Positions 44,217 to 53,369 of a stretch of 64,000 bases of DNA are shown here, piece by piece. Numbering within the stretch: the stretch's first letter is position 1; each line of letters begins with the position of its first letter. Under the pieces are notes generated by a model. It was not told where the DNA came from. It made no database searches and was given only the letters and a program-made list of their open reading frames with translations. Location: positions 1-64,000 of the forward strand of contig CAIYMY010000020.1 in NCBI GenBank assembly GCA_903927465.1, written 5' to 3'. The translations under genes and the position numbers were made by a program. Source of the DNA: an uncultured Rhodospirillales bacterium (GTDB lineage: Bacteria > Pseudomonadota > Alphaproteobacteria > Acetobacterales > Acetobacteraceae).

Positions 44217-45052
44217 TCCGACCCAAAGTGATCCCGCGGAGAGGGCGCGCTACGCGAATATTCAATGGCGGTATAGGCGCCGCCCTGATAGCGTTCTGAA
44301 ATCGGATCAGATGTGATGCCTTCAAGCTCCGCCCGCCAAGCTTCGGCATTATCCTGCGGCAGCCAACCGATACGCGCGCGATGATCCTCTCCCCAATAGC
44401 CAGTCGGGTTATTGGATTGCCCCCAGATCACCGCATGACCCACCTTTTCCGCGAACACACAGCATTCAATCAGCCGCGTGAGATCAGGATAGGACAACCA
44501 GGTGGACAGCATGCGCCGATCAAGCGGCTTTGGCTGGCAGGAACCGATACGAAGGTTGATGTTCTCAACGCCATGCTTGTCCCAATACATCCGCCCCATC
44601 ATCTCGCCATAGACTTTGGAGATTCCGTAGTAGCCATCGGGGCGGAAGGCACAATCCGCATCAAGCTTCGCATCATTGCCGCACGGGCGTTCATGAAAGC
44701 CGATGGTGTGGTTGGAACTTGCGAAAATCACGCGCGCCCCTTCGCGTCGCGCGGCTTCATACACGTGATAAAGCCCGCGCAGATTGGGGCCGAGGATTTC
44801 CTCAAAGGGGCGCTCAACACTCACCCCGCCGAAATGCAGAATGGCGCCGCAGCCTTCCGCTTGGCGGAGCATCGCGACACCATCATTCAAATCCACCTGC
44901 ACAAAGCGCGCGGATGGCGGCAGCGGATCGGGAAAGGGCGCGATATCCGTCAGGCGCAATGCCCAGCCAAGCGCGCCCAGGCTTTGCGTGAGGTGTCGCC
45001 CCAGCGCGCCGGAAGCGCCGGTTAACAGTACAGGTTTTGATGGTGCATTCAT
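44213..45052 (-). CDS. udh: uronate dehydrogenase (NAD-dependent epimerase/dehydratase fold)
   Basis: The ATG at 45052 has GGAGG 8 bases upstream and gives 279 residues; the ORF-track start is 7 codons earlier. Motifs are LLTGASGALGRHL (NAD), FGGVSVERPFEEIL, FASSNHTIGFHERP and YYGISKVYGEMM (Tyr142, Lys146). RIGSCQPKPLDRRMLSTWLSY and VIWGQSNNPTGYWGEDH follow. This order closely matches Agrobacterium uronate dehydrogenase, which oxidises galacturonate or glucuronate to the aldarolactone. It follows the TRAP permease gene by a few bases. Confidence 0.88.
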   Translation of the reverse strand: MNAPSKPVLLTGASGALGRHLTQSLGALGWALRLTDIAPFPDPLPPSARFVQVDLNDGVAMLRQAEGCGAILHFGGVSVERPFEEILGPNLRGLYHVYEAARREGARVIFASSNHTIGFHERPCGNDAKLDADCAFRPDGYYGISKVYGEMMGRMYWDKHGVENINLRIGSCQPKPLDRRMLSTWLSYPDLTRLIECCVFAEKVGHAVIWGQSNNPTGYWGEDHRARIGWLPQDNAEAWRAELEGITSDPISERYQGGAYTAIEYSRSAPSPRDHFGSE

Positions 45053-45056
45053 GGCC

Positions 45057-46355
45057 TTAGCCTCCATAGCCAAGCAGCAGGCGCGGCAGCGTCAGTGACA
45101 TGGCCGGCCAATAGGTGGTGAGCACCAGTGCGAGCAATATGGCGCCGTAAAAGGGCCAGATGGTACGCATGACCTGTTCCATGGGTATTCGGCCTATCGC
45201 ACAACCGACAAACAGAACTGCACCCACTGGTGGTGTGGTCAACCCCAAGCCGAGATTCATCATCATCACCATACCGAATTGCACCGGATCAACACCAATG
45301 GCGGTGACTACGGGCAGGAAGATCGGCGTCGTGATCAAGATCAGCGCCGCCATATCCATCACGCAGCCCAGCAACAGCAAACAGACATTGATCATCAACA
45401 GGATCACGATGGGATTGGCGCTGATGGCGAGCATCCCCTCGGTCAGCAATTCCGGCAGGCGATACATGGCCAGCAGCCAAGCAAAAGCCGTTGCCGTACC
45501 AACCAGCAAAAACACAACTGATGTCGTGCGCACACTGGCCTTCACCGCGATCAGAAAATCAGGCCAGGACAGATTGCGATAGACCAGCAATGTGACCACC
45601 AGCGCCCAAATCGCGCCGAAGGCAGCACTTTCGGTCACGGTAAAAACGCCAGACAGCACGCCGCCCAGAATGATCACCGCCGTCAGCAATCCGGGCAACG
45701 CATCAATGAAGGTCCAGAACAAATGTCGGAACCCAGCCCAGCCTTCGGAGGGGTAGCCGCGCCGCACCGCCATGACATAGGCCGCGATGCCAAGGAAAAG
45801 GCACATGACAATGCCAGGCACAATGCCCGCGATGAACAGCGCGCTCACCGAAATGCCGCCCCCCGCCGCCAGCGAATAGAGAATCATATTATGGCTGGGC
45901 GGAATCAAAATGCCGGCGATGCTGCTGGTGACGGTGAGTGACACCGCATAATCCACGCCATACCCCTTGGCTTTCATTGCCGGGATCAGGATGGTGCCAG
46001 TGGCCGAGGTATCCGCCACGGCAGAACCGGAAATCCCACCAAACAGCATGGAGGTTGAAACATCCACCATCCCCAAGCCGCCGCGCATCCAACCCACACA
46101 GGATGAAGCAAGCGCAATCAAGCGGCGCGCAATGCCGCCATGGAGCATGATCTCCCCGGCAAAAATGAAGAAGGGAATGGCAAGCAGGGAGAAGATGCTC
46201 ATGCCACTCGCCATTTGCTGAAAGGCAACAGCAGGGTTCAGCCCTTCATAAATGAAGCCCACCACAGCAGCGATGCCAAGGCAGAAGGCCACGGGCACTC
46301 CGGCTACGACGCCTGCGGCAAAGACGGCAAAAATCAGCAAAAGCCCAAATTCCAT
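45057..46355 (-). CDS. dctM: TRAP transporter large permease (DctM family)
   Basis: A 432-residue membrane protein with about twelve hydrophobic segments. Landmarks are SGSAVADTSATGTILIPAMKAKGY and PPSHNMILYSLAAGGGISVSALFIAG, both typical of DctM. It is the ion-coupled transport subunit that works with the DctQ and DctP genes just upstream. It is followed by udh with the gap too short for a separate promoter. The likely substrate is a uronate, from context. Confidence 0.95.
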   Translation of the reverse strand: MEFGLLLIFAVFAAGVVAGVPVAFCLGIAAVVGFIYEGLNPAVAFQQMASGMSIFSLLAIPFFIFAGEIMLHGGIARRLIALASSCVGWMRGGLGMVDVSTSMLFGGISGSAVADTSATGTILIPAMKAKGYGVDYAVSLTVTSSIAGILIPPSHNMILYSLAAGGGISVSALFIAGIVPGIVMCLFLGIAAYVMAVRRGYPSEGWAGFRHLFWTFIDALPGLLTAVIILGGVLSGVFTVTESAAFGAIWALVVTLLVYRNLSWPDFLIAVKASVRTTSVVFLLVGTATAFAWLLAMYRLPELLTEGMLAISANPIVILLMINVCLLLLGCVMDMAALILITTPIFLPVVTAIGVDPVQFGMVMMMNLGLGLTTPPVGAVLFVGCAIGRIPMEQVMRTIWPFYGAILLALVLTTYWPAMSLTLPRLLLGYGG

Positions 46356-46360
46356 TGCCG

Positions 46361-46921
46361 CTACTCCAGGAAGGCCGCGGCGGGGCCGCGTTTTTCCGGC
46401 GCCTCAGGCACGAAGATATCGCGCAGCACCTGTTCCACTGCGAATAGGGCAATCAAGACACCGCCCACCACCATCGGCACATAGGTCCAACCCTGGCTGA
46501 TACCGAGCAGAGGGATACGGAAATTCATCACCATTTCTACCAATTCCCAAGACCATATCGCCATGCCAACACCAAACAGGCCGACAATCGCATCACAGCC
46601 AAGGGCAATCCAGCGTTGCGTGCTGGGCGGAAGCGATTCACGCAGCCCAAGGACAGAAAGATGAAAGCGTTCACGGATACCCACGGCCGCCACCGGCATG
46701 GAAATCGCCAGAATCGCCAAAGTTGCGCCGCGTTCGATCCAGGTTGGCGTGTCATTCAGCACATATCGGCCAAAGACCAGCCAACCCATCATCGCAATCA
46801 AAAAAACCAGCGCCAGACCAGCCAAGCCGATGGTCAGCCCCGCCAGCAGATCAAGCGCGCGCGAAAAAGCCCGCAGCGGCGCAGGCAATGCCCTGCGCCC
46901 TGCGTCATCGCTACCTGTCAC
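46361..46921 (-). CDS. dctQ: TRAP transporter small permease (DctQ family)
   Basis: A 186-residue protein with four membrane helices, including LAGLTIGLAGLALVFLIAMMGWLVFGRYVLNDTPTWIERGA. This is the DctQ signature (FGRYVLN.TP.W.EE). The start is a GTG at 46921 overlapping the DctP stop (GTGA). It forms the small membrane subunit that pairs with DctM. Upstream and downstream spacing is minimal, so the three TRAP genes are one operon. Confidence 0.93.
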   Translation of the reverse strand: MTGSDDAGRRALPAPLRAFSRALDLLAGLTIGLAGLALVFLIAMMGWLVFGRYVLNDTPTWIERGATLAILAISMPVAAVGIRERFHLSVLGLRESLPPSTQRWIALGCDAIVGLFGVGMAIWSWELVEMVMNFRIPLLGISQGWTYVPMVVGGVLIALFAVEQVLRDIFVPEAPEKRGPAAAFLE

Positions 46922-47919
46922 CGGGTTTCCCGAATGCGCTTCAACAAATCCGCCATGCGCGGAGTTGACGCGTATTTGGCATAAACCGGTTCCATCACCG
47001 CCTGCCAGGGACCACGATCAGCCACTTCGATCACCGTAGCACCCCCAGCCACCACGCGATCACGTGATGATTTTTCACGCTCCGCCCAAAGCTGACGTTG
47101 GAATACCGCGCTTTCACGCGCTGCATCACGCAGGATGGCGCGCTCGGCTTCATTCAGCCGCTGCCAGCGTTGCCGGCTGATGGCCAGGATTTCCGGCACA
47201 TTGGAATGTTCGGTCGTGGTGTAGAATTTCGCCACTTCGAAATGCCGCGTGCTTTCATAGGACGGCCAATTGTTTTCCGCGCCATCAATCACGCCGGATT
47301 GCAGGCTGGTAAAGACCTCACCAAAGGGCAGCGGTGTCGGGTTGGCACCCATGGCACGCATAATGTCAATCCAAAGATCTGATGTCTGCACGCGGATCTT
47401 CATGCCACGCACATCAGCGGGTGTCCGCACCGGGCGGGTTGTATACAGGCTCCGTGCACCCGCATCATACCAGGCAAGGGTGATGATGCCAATCGCTTCC
47501 AGATCGCGCGCAATATCTTCCCCAATCGCACCATCCACAACGCGATGGCTATGGCCGACATCGCGGAACAGGAAGGGCAACGTCAGGATCGCGGTGGAGG
47601 GCGCCAGATTGTTCAACGGCGAAAGATTGAAATTGGCGAAATCAATCGTGCCAAGGCGCATTTGCTGAATGGCCTCATCCTGCTGGCCAAGCTGCGCGGA
47701 ATGGAAGCTGCGCATGCGGATGCGGTTATTGGTGCGCTGGCCCACCAGCTCCGCAAAGCGGTCCATGCCGCGGCCATTCGGGTAATCGGCGGCATGGATA
47801 TTCCAGCCGCGCCATTCCTGCGCCGATGCCTGGCCAGGCGCGAAGGCCATCAGCGAAAGCGCGGCAGCGGCCACGGCACCAAGCAAGCCACGGCGACGGG
47901 GTTTTGAAAGCAAGGACAT
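46918..47919 (-). CDS. dctP: TRAP transporter substrate-binding protein (DctP family)
   Basis: A 333-residue periplasmic receptor with an N-terminal export signal (RRRGLLGAVAAAALSLMAFAPGQASA). Family landmarks are GMKIRVQTSDLWIDIMRAMGANPTPLPFGEVFTSLQSGVIDGAENNWPSY. The Arg in KIRVQ normally binds the ligand carboxylate, and the ENN segment fits sugar-acid binders. GGAGG stands 8 bases upstream of the ATG. It heads the operon that also contains dctQ, dctM, udh and the epimerase. Confidence 0.95.
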   Translation of the reverse strand: MSLLSKPRRRGLLGAVAAAALSLMAFAPGQASAQEWRGWNIHAADYPNGRGMDRFAELVGQRTNNRIRMRSFHSAQLGQQDEAIQQMRLGTIDFANFNLSPLNNLAPSTAILTLPFLFRDVGHSHRVVDGAIGEDIARDLEAIGIITLAWYDAGARSLYTTRPVRTPADVRGMKIRVQTSDLWIDIMRAMGANPTPLPFGEVFTSLQSGVIDGAENNWPSYESTRHFEVAKFYTTTEHSNVPEILAISRQRWQRLNEAERAILRDAARESAVFQRQLWAEREKSSRDRVVAGGATVIEVADRGPWQAVMEPVYAKYASTPRMADLLKRIRETR

Positions 47920-48080
47920 GATGTTTCCTCCAGCCGGGCGGTCCTGCCGCCCTGTTCTTCGGTTTGAATGGCTGATCCTGACCGGATGCGCACTGCCCCG
48001 TCAATGCGAAACCGGTTGGGGAATGGTCAAGCAGGGCGCCCAATGGCAAGCTATCCGCGACAGACGCAAGGAAACAGCCC

Positions 48081-49808
48081 ATGGCGCGCAAGAAACCCGA
48101 AGAACTCCGCAGCCATCGCTGGTTCGGCGTGGAGGATGTCCGTGCCTTCGGCCACCGTTCACGCATGCTGCAGGCCGGCTATTCCGAATCGGATTTCCGC
48201 GGCAAGCCGGTGATCGGCATCATCAATACCTGGTCGGAACTCAGCCCCTGCCATTTCCATTTTCGCACCAGGGCCGAGGAAGTGAAGCGTGGCGTCTGGC
48301 AAGCCGGCGGCTTTCCGGTGGAATTGCCCGCGCATCCAGTGACGGAACAATACCAGAAGCCGACATCCATGCTCTATCGCAATCTTCTGGCGATGGAGAC
48401 GGAAGAACTGGCCCGCAGCCAGCCTTGCGATGGGCTGGTGCTGCTGGGCGGCTGCGACAAAACGCCGCCTGGCTTGATGATGGGCGCGATCACCGCTGGC
48501 CTTCCCTGCATTTTCGTGCCAGCCGGCCCAATGCTGCGCGGCAATTGGCGCGGCAAGACGCTCGGTTCGGGCAGTGATGTCTGGAAATATCACGCCGAAT
48601 TGCGTGCCGGGAACATCACCGAAGCGCAATGGAAGGATATGGAAGGCGGCATCGCGCGCAGCTTTGGCACCTGCATGACCGCCGGCACTGCAGCCACCAT
48701 GATGCTGGCCGTGGAAGCGCTTGGCTTCACCCTGCCTGGCGCTTCTTCCATTCCCGCCGCCGACTCCGCGCATCCGCGCATGGCGACCGAAACCGGCAAG
48801 CGCATTGTGGACATGGTCTGGGAAGATCTGACACCAAGATCCATCATTACCCAGGCAAGCATAGACAATGCGGTGACCGCCACCATGGCCTTTGGCGGTT
48901 CCACGAATGCCATTCCGCATCTGATCGCGATCGCCCGCCGCGCCGGCGTGCCGCTTGATTTGGAACGCTTCGATGCGCTGTCGCGCCGCGTGCCGCTGGT
49001 CGCGAACCTCCGCCCCAATGCCGGCGAAAAGCTGATGGAGGATTTCTTCTATGCCGGCGGCGCGCAGGCACTGTTCCATCGCATCCGTGATTACCTCGAC
49101 CTTTCCGCGCGCACCGTCACGGGGCATACGCTTGGTGAAAACATTGCTGGCGCTGAGATTTTTGATGAGGAAGTGATCCTGCCTTTGGATCGCCCCTTGC
49201 AAGCAGAAGGCGGGCTTGCGGTTCTGAAGGGCTCCCTCGCGCCACGAGGTGCGGTCATCAAAACCTCAGCCGCCGAACCTCGCTTGCTGAACCACACCGG
49301 CCCGGCGGTAGTGTTTGAAGATTACGCTGATCTGAAAAAGCGCCTGGATGATCCGGATTTGCCGGTGACACCTGATTCTGTTTTGGTGCTCAAGCAGGCG
49401 GGGCCACAAGGCGGGCCAGGCATGCCGGAATGGGGCATGCTGCCACTACCCAAGAAGATGTTGCAGCAAGGCGTGCGCGACATGGTGCGCATTTCCGATG
49501 CGCGCATGTCCGGCACCTCCTATGGCACTTGCGTTTTGCATGTGGCACCGGAAAGCCATGTGGGTGGGCCGCTCGCCTTCGTACAGAATGGTGACTTGAT
49601 CCGCCTTGATGTCGCCAATCGCAAATTGGATTTGCTGGTGGATGAGGCGGAAATGGCCCGCCGCCGCGCTGCCTGGACGCCGCCCGCGCGCCGCTATGCG
49701 CGGGGCTGGACATCGCTATATTTGGATAATGTGACCCAGGCCGATGAGGGATGCGACCTCGCTTTCCTGGAAGGCCAGCAACCCACGCCGGAGCCGGATA
49801 TCTACTGA
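48081..49808 (+). CDS. IlvD/Edd family dehydratase (L-arabinonate dehydratase-like)
   Basis: A 575-residue protein with three Fe-S cysteines: Cys57 in LSPCHFHF, Cys125 in GGCDKTPPG with Lys127, and Cys198 in FGTCMTAGTA. AFGGSTNAIPHLIAIARRAG and ARMSGTSYGTCVLHVAPES follow. The pattern fits the sugar-acid branch (arabinonate/xylonate/other aldonates) better than IlvD itself. It dehydrates a sugar acid to a 2-keto-3-deoxy acid. Divergent from the TRAP/udh operon, it probably belongs to the same catabolic scheme. It is coupled to the amidase gene (TGATG). Confidence 0.9.
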   Translation: MARKKPEELRSHRWFGVEDVRAFGHRSRMLQAGYSESDFRGKPVIGIINTWSELSPCHFHFRTRAEEVKRGVWQAGGFPVELPAHPVTEQYQKPTSMLYRNLLAMETEELARSQPCDGLVLLGGCDKTPPGLMMGAITAGLPCIFVPAGPMLRGNWRGKTLGSGSDVWKYHAELRAGNITEAQWKDMEGGIARSFGTCMTAGTAATMMLAVEALGFTLPGASSIPAADSAHPRMATETGKRIVDMVWEDLTPRSIITQASIDNAVTATMAFGGSTNAIPHLIAIARRAGVPLDLERFDALSRRVPLVANLRPNAGEKLMEDFFYAGGAQALFHRIRDYLDLSARTVTGHTLGENIAGAEIFDEEVILPLDRPLQAEGGLAVLKGSLAPRGAVIKTSAAEPRLLNHTGPAVVFEDYADLKKRLDDPDLPVTPDSVLVLKQAGPQGGPGMPEWGMLPLPKKMLQQGVRDMVRISDARMSGTSYGTCVLHVAPESHVGGPLAFVQNGDLIRLDVANRKLDLLVDEAEMARRRAAWTPPARRYARGWTSLYLDNVTQADEGCDLAFLEGQQPTPEPDIY

Positions 49809-51157
49809 TGCCCAAAACCGTTTTTGAAGCCGCCGCCGCGCTCGCCGCCGGGCGCACGACATCCGCCGCCTTGGTGGAGGAAGCGCTGGCGCGCATCGCC
49901 GATCCTGCCGGTGAGGGCAGCCGCGCCTTCGTGGTGGTGCATGGGGAGGCCGCCCGCGCGACAGCCACCGCGATGGATACGCTGCGCAAGGCGGGGCGCG
50001 CGCCAAGCCCTTATGCCGGCATCCCAATCAGCGTGAAGGATTTGTATGACGAAGCGGGCGTGACCTCGCGCTCCGGTTCTGTCGTGTTGAAGGGCAGCGC
50101 GCCGGCGAAGCTGGATGCACCAACCGTGCAGCGCCTGCGTCGCGCCGGGTTTGTTGTGCTGGGGCGCACCAATATGGTGGAATTCGCCTTTTCCGGCCTT
50201 GGTGTGAATCCGCATTACGGCACGCCGAAAAGTCCTTGGGATCGCGCGACGGGCCGCTTGCCAGGTGGTTCTTCTTCCGGCGCGGGTGTTGCGGTGGCGG
50301 ATGGCATGGGCTTTGTTGGGCTTGGCACGGATACCGGCGGTTCCTGCCGCATTCCGGCAGCACTTTGCGGCGTTGTCGGCTGGAAGCCCACCGCGCGGCG
50401 CGTGCCGATCACTGGCATTCTGCCGTTATCACCTTCGCTTGATTCCGCTGGGCCTTTGGCGCGCTCGGTCGCGGATTGTGCGCTGATTGATGGCTTCATG
50501 GCCGGCGAAGAAACGCCCACACGCCCTGCCCCGCCCCCGATGCAAAGCCTGACCTTCGGCCTGCCGCGCGGCACCTATTTGATCGATGGCATGGATGGCC
50601 ATGTCGCTGCGGCGTTTGAAATCGCCTTGCGCAAATTGTCGCTTGCCGGTGCCCGCATCATTGAAGTCGATCTGCCGGAATTGGCCGAGCTTCCCCAAGT
50701 GACCGCCGCCGGCGGCTTCCCAGCGAGTGAAGCCTTGGCCTGGCATCGCCGCCTGATCGCGGATAAAGCCGATGGCTATGACCCGCGCATCCTGAAACGC
50801 ATCCGCCGTGGGGAAGGCATGTCAGCCGCGGATTATGTGGACCTGGTCAATGCGCGCGCACGCATCATCGCAAGTGTCGCGCCACGCACCGCGCCGTTTG
50901 ATGCGCTGATCTGCCCAACCTGCCCGCTTATCCCGCCCACCATCACGGAAGTTGAGGATGAGAAAGAATACAACCGCATCAACATGATGCTGCTGCGCAA
51001 TACGAGTGTCGGTAATTTCCTCGATCGCTGCTCGATCAGCCTGCCCTGCAATGCGCCGGGGGAGGCACCAGTCGGGCTGATGTTGACCGGCGCGCATGGC
51101 GCGGATCAGCATCTTTTCGCGGTATCAGCAGCGGTTGAGGCGGTGCTCGCGGCGTGA
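49808..51157 (+). CDS. amidase signature family hydrolase
   Basis: The ATG at 49808 overlaps the stop of the dehydratase gene; 449 residues. Catalytic residues are Lys77 in PISVKDLYDEAG, the Ser cluster in LPGGSSSGAG (155-157) and the nucleophile Ser179 in GTDTGGSCRIP. Members cleave amides, ureas or glutaminyl-tRNA. A GatA role is unlikely because no gatB or gatC is nearby and the gene lies in a catabolic unit. The substrate is unknown. Confidence 0.9.
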   Translation: MPKTVFEAAAALAAGRTTSAALVEEALARIADPAGEGSRAFVVVHGEAARATATAMDTLRKAGRAPSPYAGIPISVKDLYDEAGVTSRSGSVVLKGSAPAKLDAPTVQRLRRAGFVVLGRTNMVEFAFSGLGVNPHYGTPKSPWDRATGRLPGGSSSGAGVAVADGMGFVGLGTDTGGSCRIPAALCGVVGWKPTARRVPITGILPLSPSLDSAGPLARSVADCALIDGFMAGEETPTRPAPPPMQSLTFGLPRGTYLIDGMDGHVAAAFEIALRKLSLAGARIIEVDLPELAELPQVTAAGGFPASEALAWHRRLIADKADGYDPRILKRIRRGEGMSAADYVDLVNARARIIASVAPRTAPFDALICPTCPLIPPTITEVEDEKEYNRINMMLLRNTSVGNFLDRCSISLPCNAPGEAPVGLMLTGAHGADQHLFAVSAAVEAVLAA

Positions 51158-51483
51158 CGGCGCCGCGCTTTGGGTCATTGCATGAGGGCGCCGCGCTGGA
51201 ACAGGGCGCGGAAAGTTTTGTGGAATTGGCGCGCGCTGGTGGGGCGCGCGTGGAACGCATCGCGTCCCGCGCTGTCACGGATGGCGAATGGTATGAGCAA
51301 GCCTGGCCAGAATTTGTGCTTCTGGTGGCTGGCAGCGCAAAGCTGGAATTCGCTGATGGCAGCAGGCGTGAAATGAAGCCAGGCGATTGGGCGCTATTGC
51401 CTGCGCTTTGCCGCCATCGCGTGGCTTGGACCGATCCTGCGGGCGAGACGCTTTGGCTTGCGGTGCATCTGCCGCCGGGTTGA
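51154..51483 (+). CDS. small cupin-domain protein
   Basis: A 109-residue protein with a cupin barrel: WPEFVLLVAGSAKLEFADGSRREMKPGDWALLPALCRHRVAW. The usual first metal motif is weak (EFVLLVAGSAKLE), while the second shows GDWALLPALCRHRV. The start is a GTG at 51154 overlapping the amidase stop. Co-translation suggests a role with the amidase or dehydratase. No reaction can be assigned. Confidence 0.82.
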   Translation: MTAPRFGSLHEGAALEQGAESFVELARAGGARVERIASRAVTDGEWYEQAWPEFVLLVAGSAKLEFADGSRREMKPGDWALLPALCRHRVAWTDPAGETLWLAVHLPPG

Positions 51484-51491
51484 AACGCGCT

Positions 51492-52394
51492 TCAGCCCTT
51501 TTTCTCATCCCCTGGCAAATCAATCCCCGTCAGCGCCTGCCAAACACGAATGACAAAACCATCATCCGCGCCGCCCTGGCCGATGGCGCGCGCAGCGGTG
51601 AAAAGCTGCTGCGCTTGCGCGGCCAAGGGCACCGGGAAATTCAGGCCGCGTGCCATGTCATTCACCAGGCCAAGATCCTTCACGAAAATCTCAACTGCGC
51701 TACGCGGTGCGTCATCGCCGGTCAGCACACGTGCCATGCGGTTTTCGAACATCCAGGAATTGCCGGCGGCACTTGTCACCACATCATATAGCGCTTGCGG
51801 ATCGGCGCCGGCGCGAATGCCAAGCGCCATCGCCTCGGCTGCAGCGGCGATATGCACACCGGCCAGCAATTGATGCACAACCTTCACCGTGGCGCCGATG
51901 CCGATCTCGGCACCTAGCCGCCAAACTTTGCTGGCGATGGCATCAAGCACGGGCGCGGCCTTGGCAAAGGCGGCTTCACTGCCGGCACCCATCACCGTCA
52001 TTTCACCCGCACGGGCCTTGATCGCGCCACCAGACACTGGCGCATCAAGATAAAGCAGCCCCTCAGCTTCCGCCTTCGCAGCCAAAGCGCGCGCCGCATC
52101 CGGCGCCATGGTGGCGGAGGAGATAATCACACCGCCCTTCTCCATGCGTGGCGCCGCACCTTCAGCGCCAAAAACGGCGGCTTCGGTTTGCGCGGCATTC
52201 ACCACAAGCACCACCAGCGCTTCCATCCCCACCGGCAAATCGCTCGCTTCCGCAACGGCAGCACCGCCGGCAGCGATAAATTCATCACACGCTGAGGTGC
52301 GGGGATCGCAACCCGTCACCTCCACCCCCGCGCGCAATAGGCTGAGCGCCGCGCCCATGCCCATGCTGCCTAAACCAATCACCCCAACGCGCAT
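51492..52394 (-). CDS. NAD(P)-dependent beta-hydroxyacid dehydrogenase (L-threonate dehydrogenase-like)
   Basis: The ATG at 52394 is preferred: AAGGAAG lies upstream and the protein opens straight into a Rossmann fold, MRVGVIGLGSMGMGAALSLLRAG. Residues DAPVSGGAIKARAGEMTVMGAG and KVVHQLLAGVHIAAAAEAMALG contain the substrate loop and the catalytic Lys. At about 300 residues it is normal for the 3-HIBADH family and resembles LtnD. It may handle a four-carbon sugar acid, but that is inference. A 28-codon membrane ORF lies 14 bases upstream. Confidence 0.88.
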   Translation of the reverse strand: MRVGVIGLGSMGMGAALSLLRAGVEVTGCDPRTSACDEFIAAGGAAVAEASDLPVGMEALVVLVVNAAQTEAAVFGAEGAAPRMEKGGVIISSATMAPDAARALAAKAEAEGLLYLDAPVSGGAIKARAGEMTVMGAGSEAAFAKAAPVLDAIASKVWRLGAEIGIGATVKVVHQLLAGVHIAAAAEAMALGIRAGADPQALYDVVTSAAGNSWMFENRMARVLTGDDAPRSAVEIFVKDLGLVNDMARGLNFPVPLAAQAQQLFTAARAIGQGGADDGFVIRVWQALTGIDLPGDEKKG

Positions 52395-52408
52395 CACGGA
52401 CTTCCTTT

Positions 52409-52495
52409 TCAAAATAGCGCGCGCAGCACCTGCACCAGCGCCGTGATTACCAGCAGCACCAGGATAATACGCTGCAATGTTTCTTTAGACGGCAC
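52409..52495 (-). CDS. putative 28-residue single-pass membrane protein
   Basis: This ORF is too short for the ORF track. It starts at a GTG with a weak GGGTGG about 7 bases ahead and reads VPSKETLQRIILVLLVITALVQVLRALF, then TGA. It is a charged N-terminus, one long hydrophobic helix and a basic/hydrophobic end. It fits neatly into the gap between the VOC-family gene and the dehydrogenase gene, both on the same strand. No family is recognised. It could be chance, though the ORF fills the gap closely. Confidence 0.42.
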   Translation of the reverse strand: MPSKETLQRIILVLLVITALVQVLRALF

Positions 52496-52504
52496 CGCAC
52501 CACC

Positions 52505-53359
52505 CTAAGCCGCACGGAACGCCAAAATCACGCCATGCGCCGCCGCTGGTGCTACGGCAATGCCGCCGCCGGGGATGGTGCTGAAGGGCAGCCCCGCTTT
52601 GGTGAGGCATGCTTGCGTCGCCGCCAGATCGGCAACCGTGATGCCAAGCGTCACCGGCCCGGCATCGGGCAGCCCGGCCAGATCAAGCGCGCCATAACGT
52701 GCTGTAAGCGCGGCGCGGTTCAGCACAATGATCGGCGCGGCACTGGTCGGCACACTCAGCACGCCATCACCCATTTGCTCCGGTGCGCTATCCAGCAACT
52801 TGGCGATGGAAGCGGCGACCGAAGCAGGGTCACCCGCCAACACCTCAAGCCCAGTCAGCCCTTTCGCGGTATTCGCATGCGTCATGCTGCCGGGCACCCA
52901 AGTGGTGCCAGGCGTCAAATGTTGGCAGGCGAAAATCCGCAAGCCGGGTGCGACAGGATCAACCAAATGAAACGTATTGAAGCGCGTTTCCGTGCGCGAT
53001 CCATCGGGCATGTCAACGGGCCTGCCAAAGCGCATCACCGGCATGGTCGGAATGCCGCGCGCCGCGACCTCGGCCGCGCCTTTCTCAGCATCATGCGCGC
53101 GCATGGCAATCGCGGTCATGCCTTCGCGCGTTTCCAAGACAGCGCGCCATTTGGCGTTGGCTTCCGTGGGCGTCAGTACGCCCAGAATTTCGAAGTAATC
53201 CTTCTCCAGCATCACGCAATTATTGCCGGTGCCCATATGGGCGGAATGTACGCCGCGCGGCGCCACGGTGAAGCCGGCACGCGCAAAGGTCTCAGCCGCC
53301 TTGTCCAAATCCCTGACCAGCACAACGCAATGGTCAATGCCGCCGACATGTTCCAGCAT
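52505..53359 (-). CDS. glyoxalase-like (VOC superfamily) two-domain protein
   Basis: The ATG at 53359 gives 284 residues; the ORF-track start adds 36 residues from the upstream gene. It opens MLEHVGGIDHCVVLVRDLDKAAETFARAGFTVAPRGVHSAHMGT, the usual VOC pattern with a first-strand His. The C-terminal half (LNRAALTARYGALDLAGLP, LGITVADLAATQACLTKAGLPF) is a second VOC-like module. Members include isomerases, dioxygenases and resistance proteins. The substrate is unknown. Confidence 0.82.
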   Translation of the reverse strand: MLEHVGGIDHCVVLVRDLDKAAETFARAGFTVAPRGVHSAHMGTGNNCVMLEKDYFEILGVLTPTEANAKWRAVLETREGMTAIAMRAHDAEKGAAEVAARGIPTMPVMRFGRPVDMPDGSRTETRFNTFHLVDPVAPGLRIFACQHLTPGTTWVPGSMTHANTAKGLTGLEVLAGDPASVAASIAKLLDSAPEQMGDGVLSVPTSAAPIIVLNRAALTARYGALDLAGLPDAGPVTLGITVADLAATQACLTKAGLPFSTIPGGGIAVAPAAAHGVILAFRAA

Positions 53360-53369
53360 GGTTTGCCCC

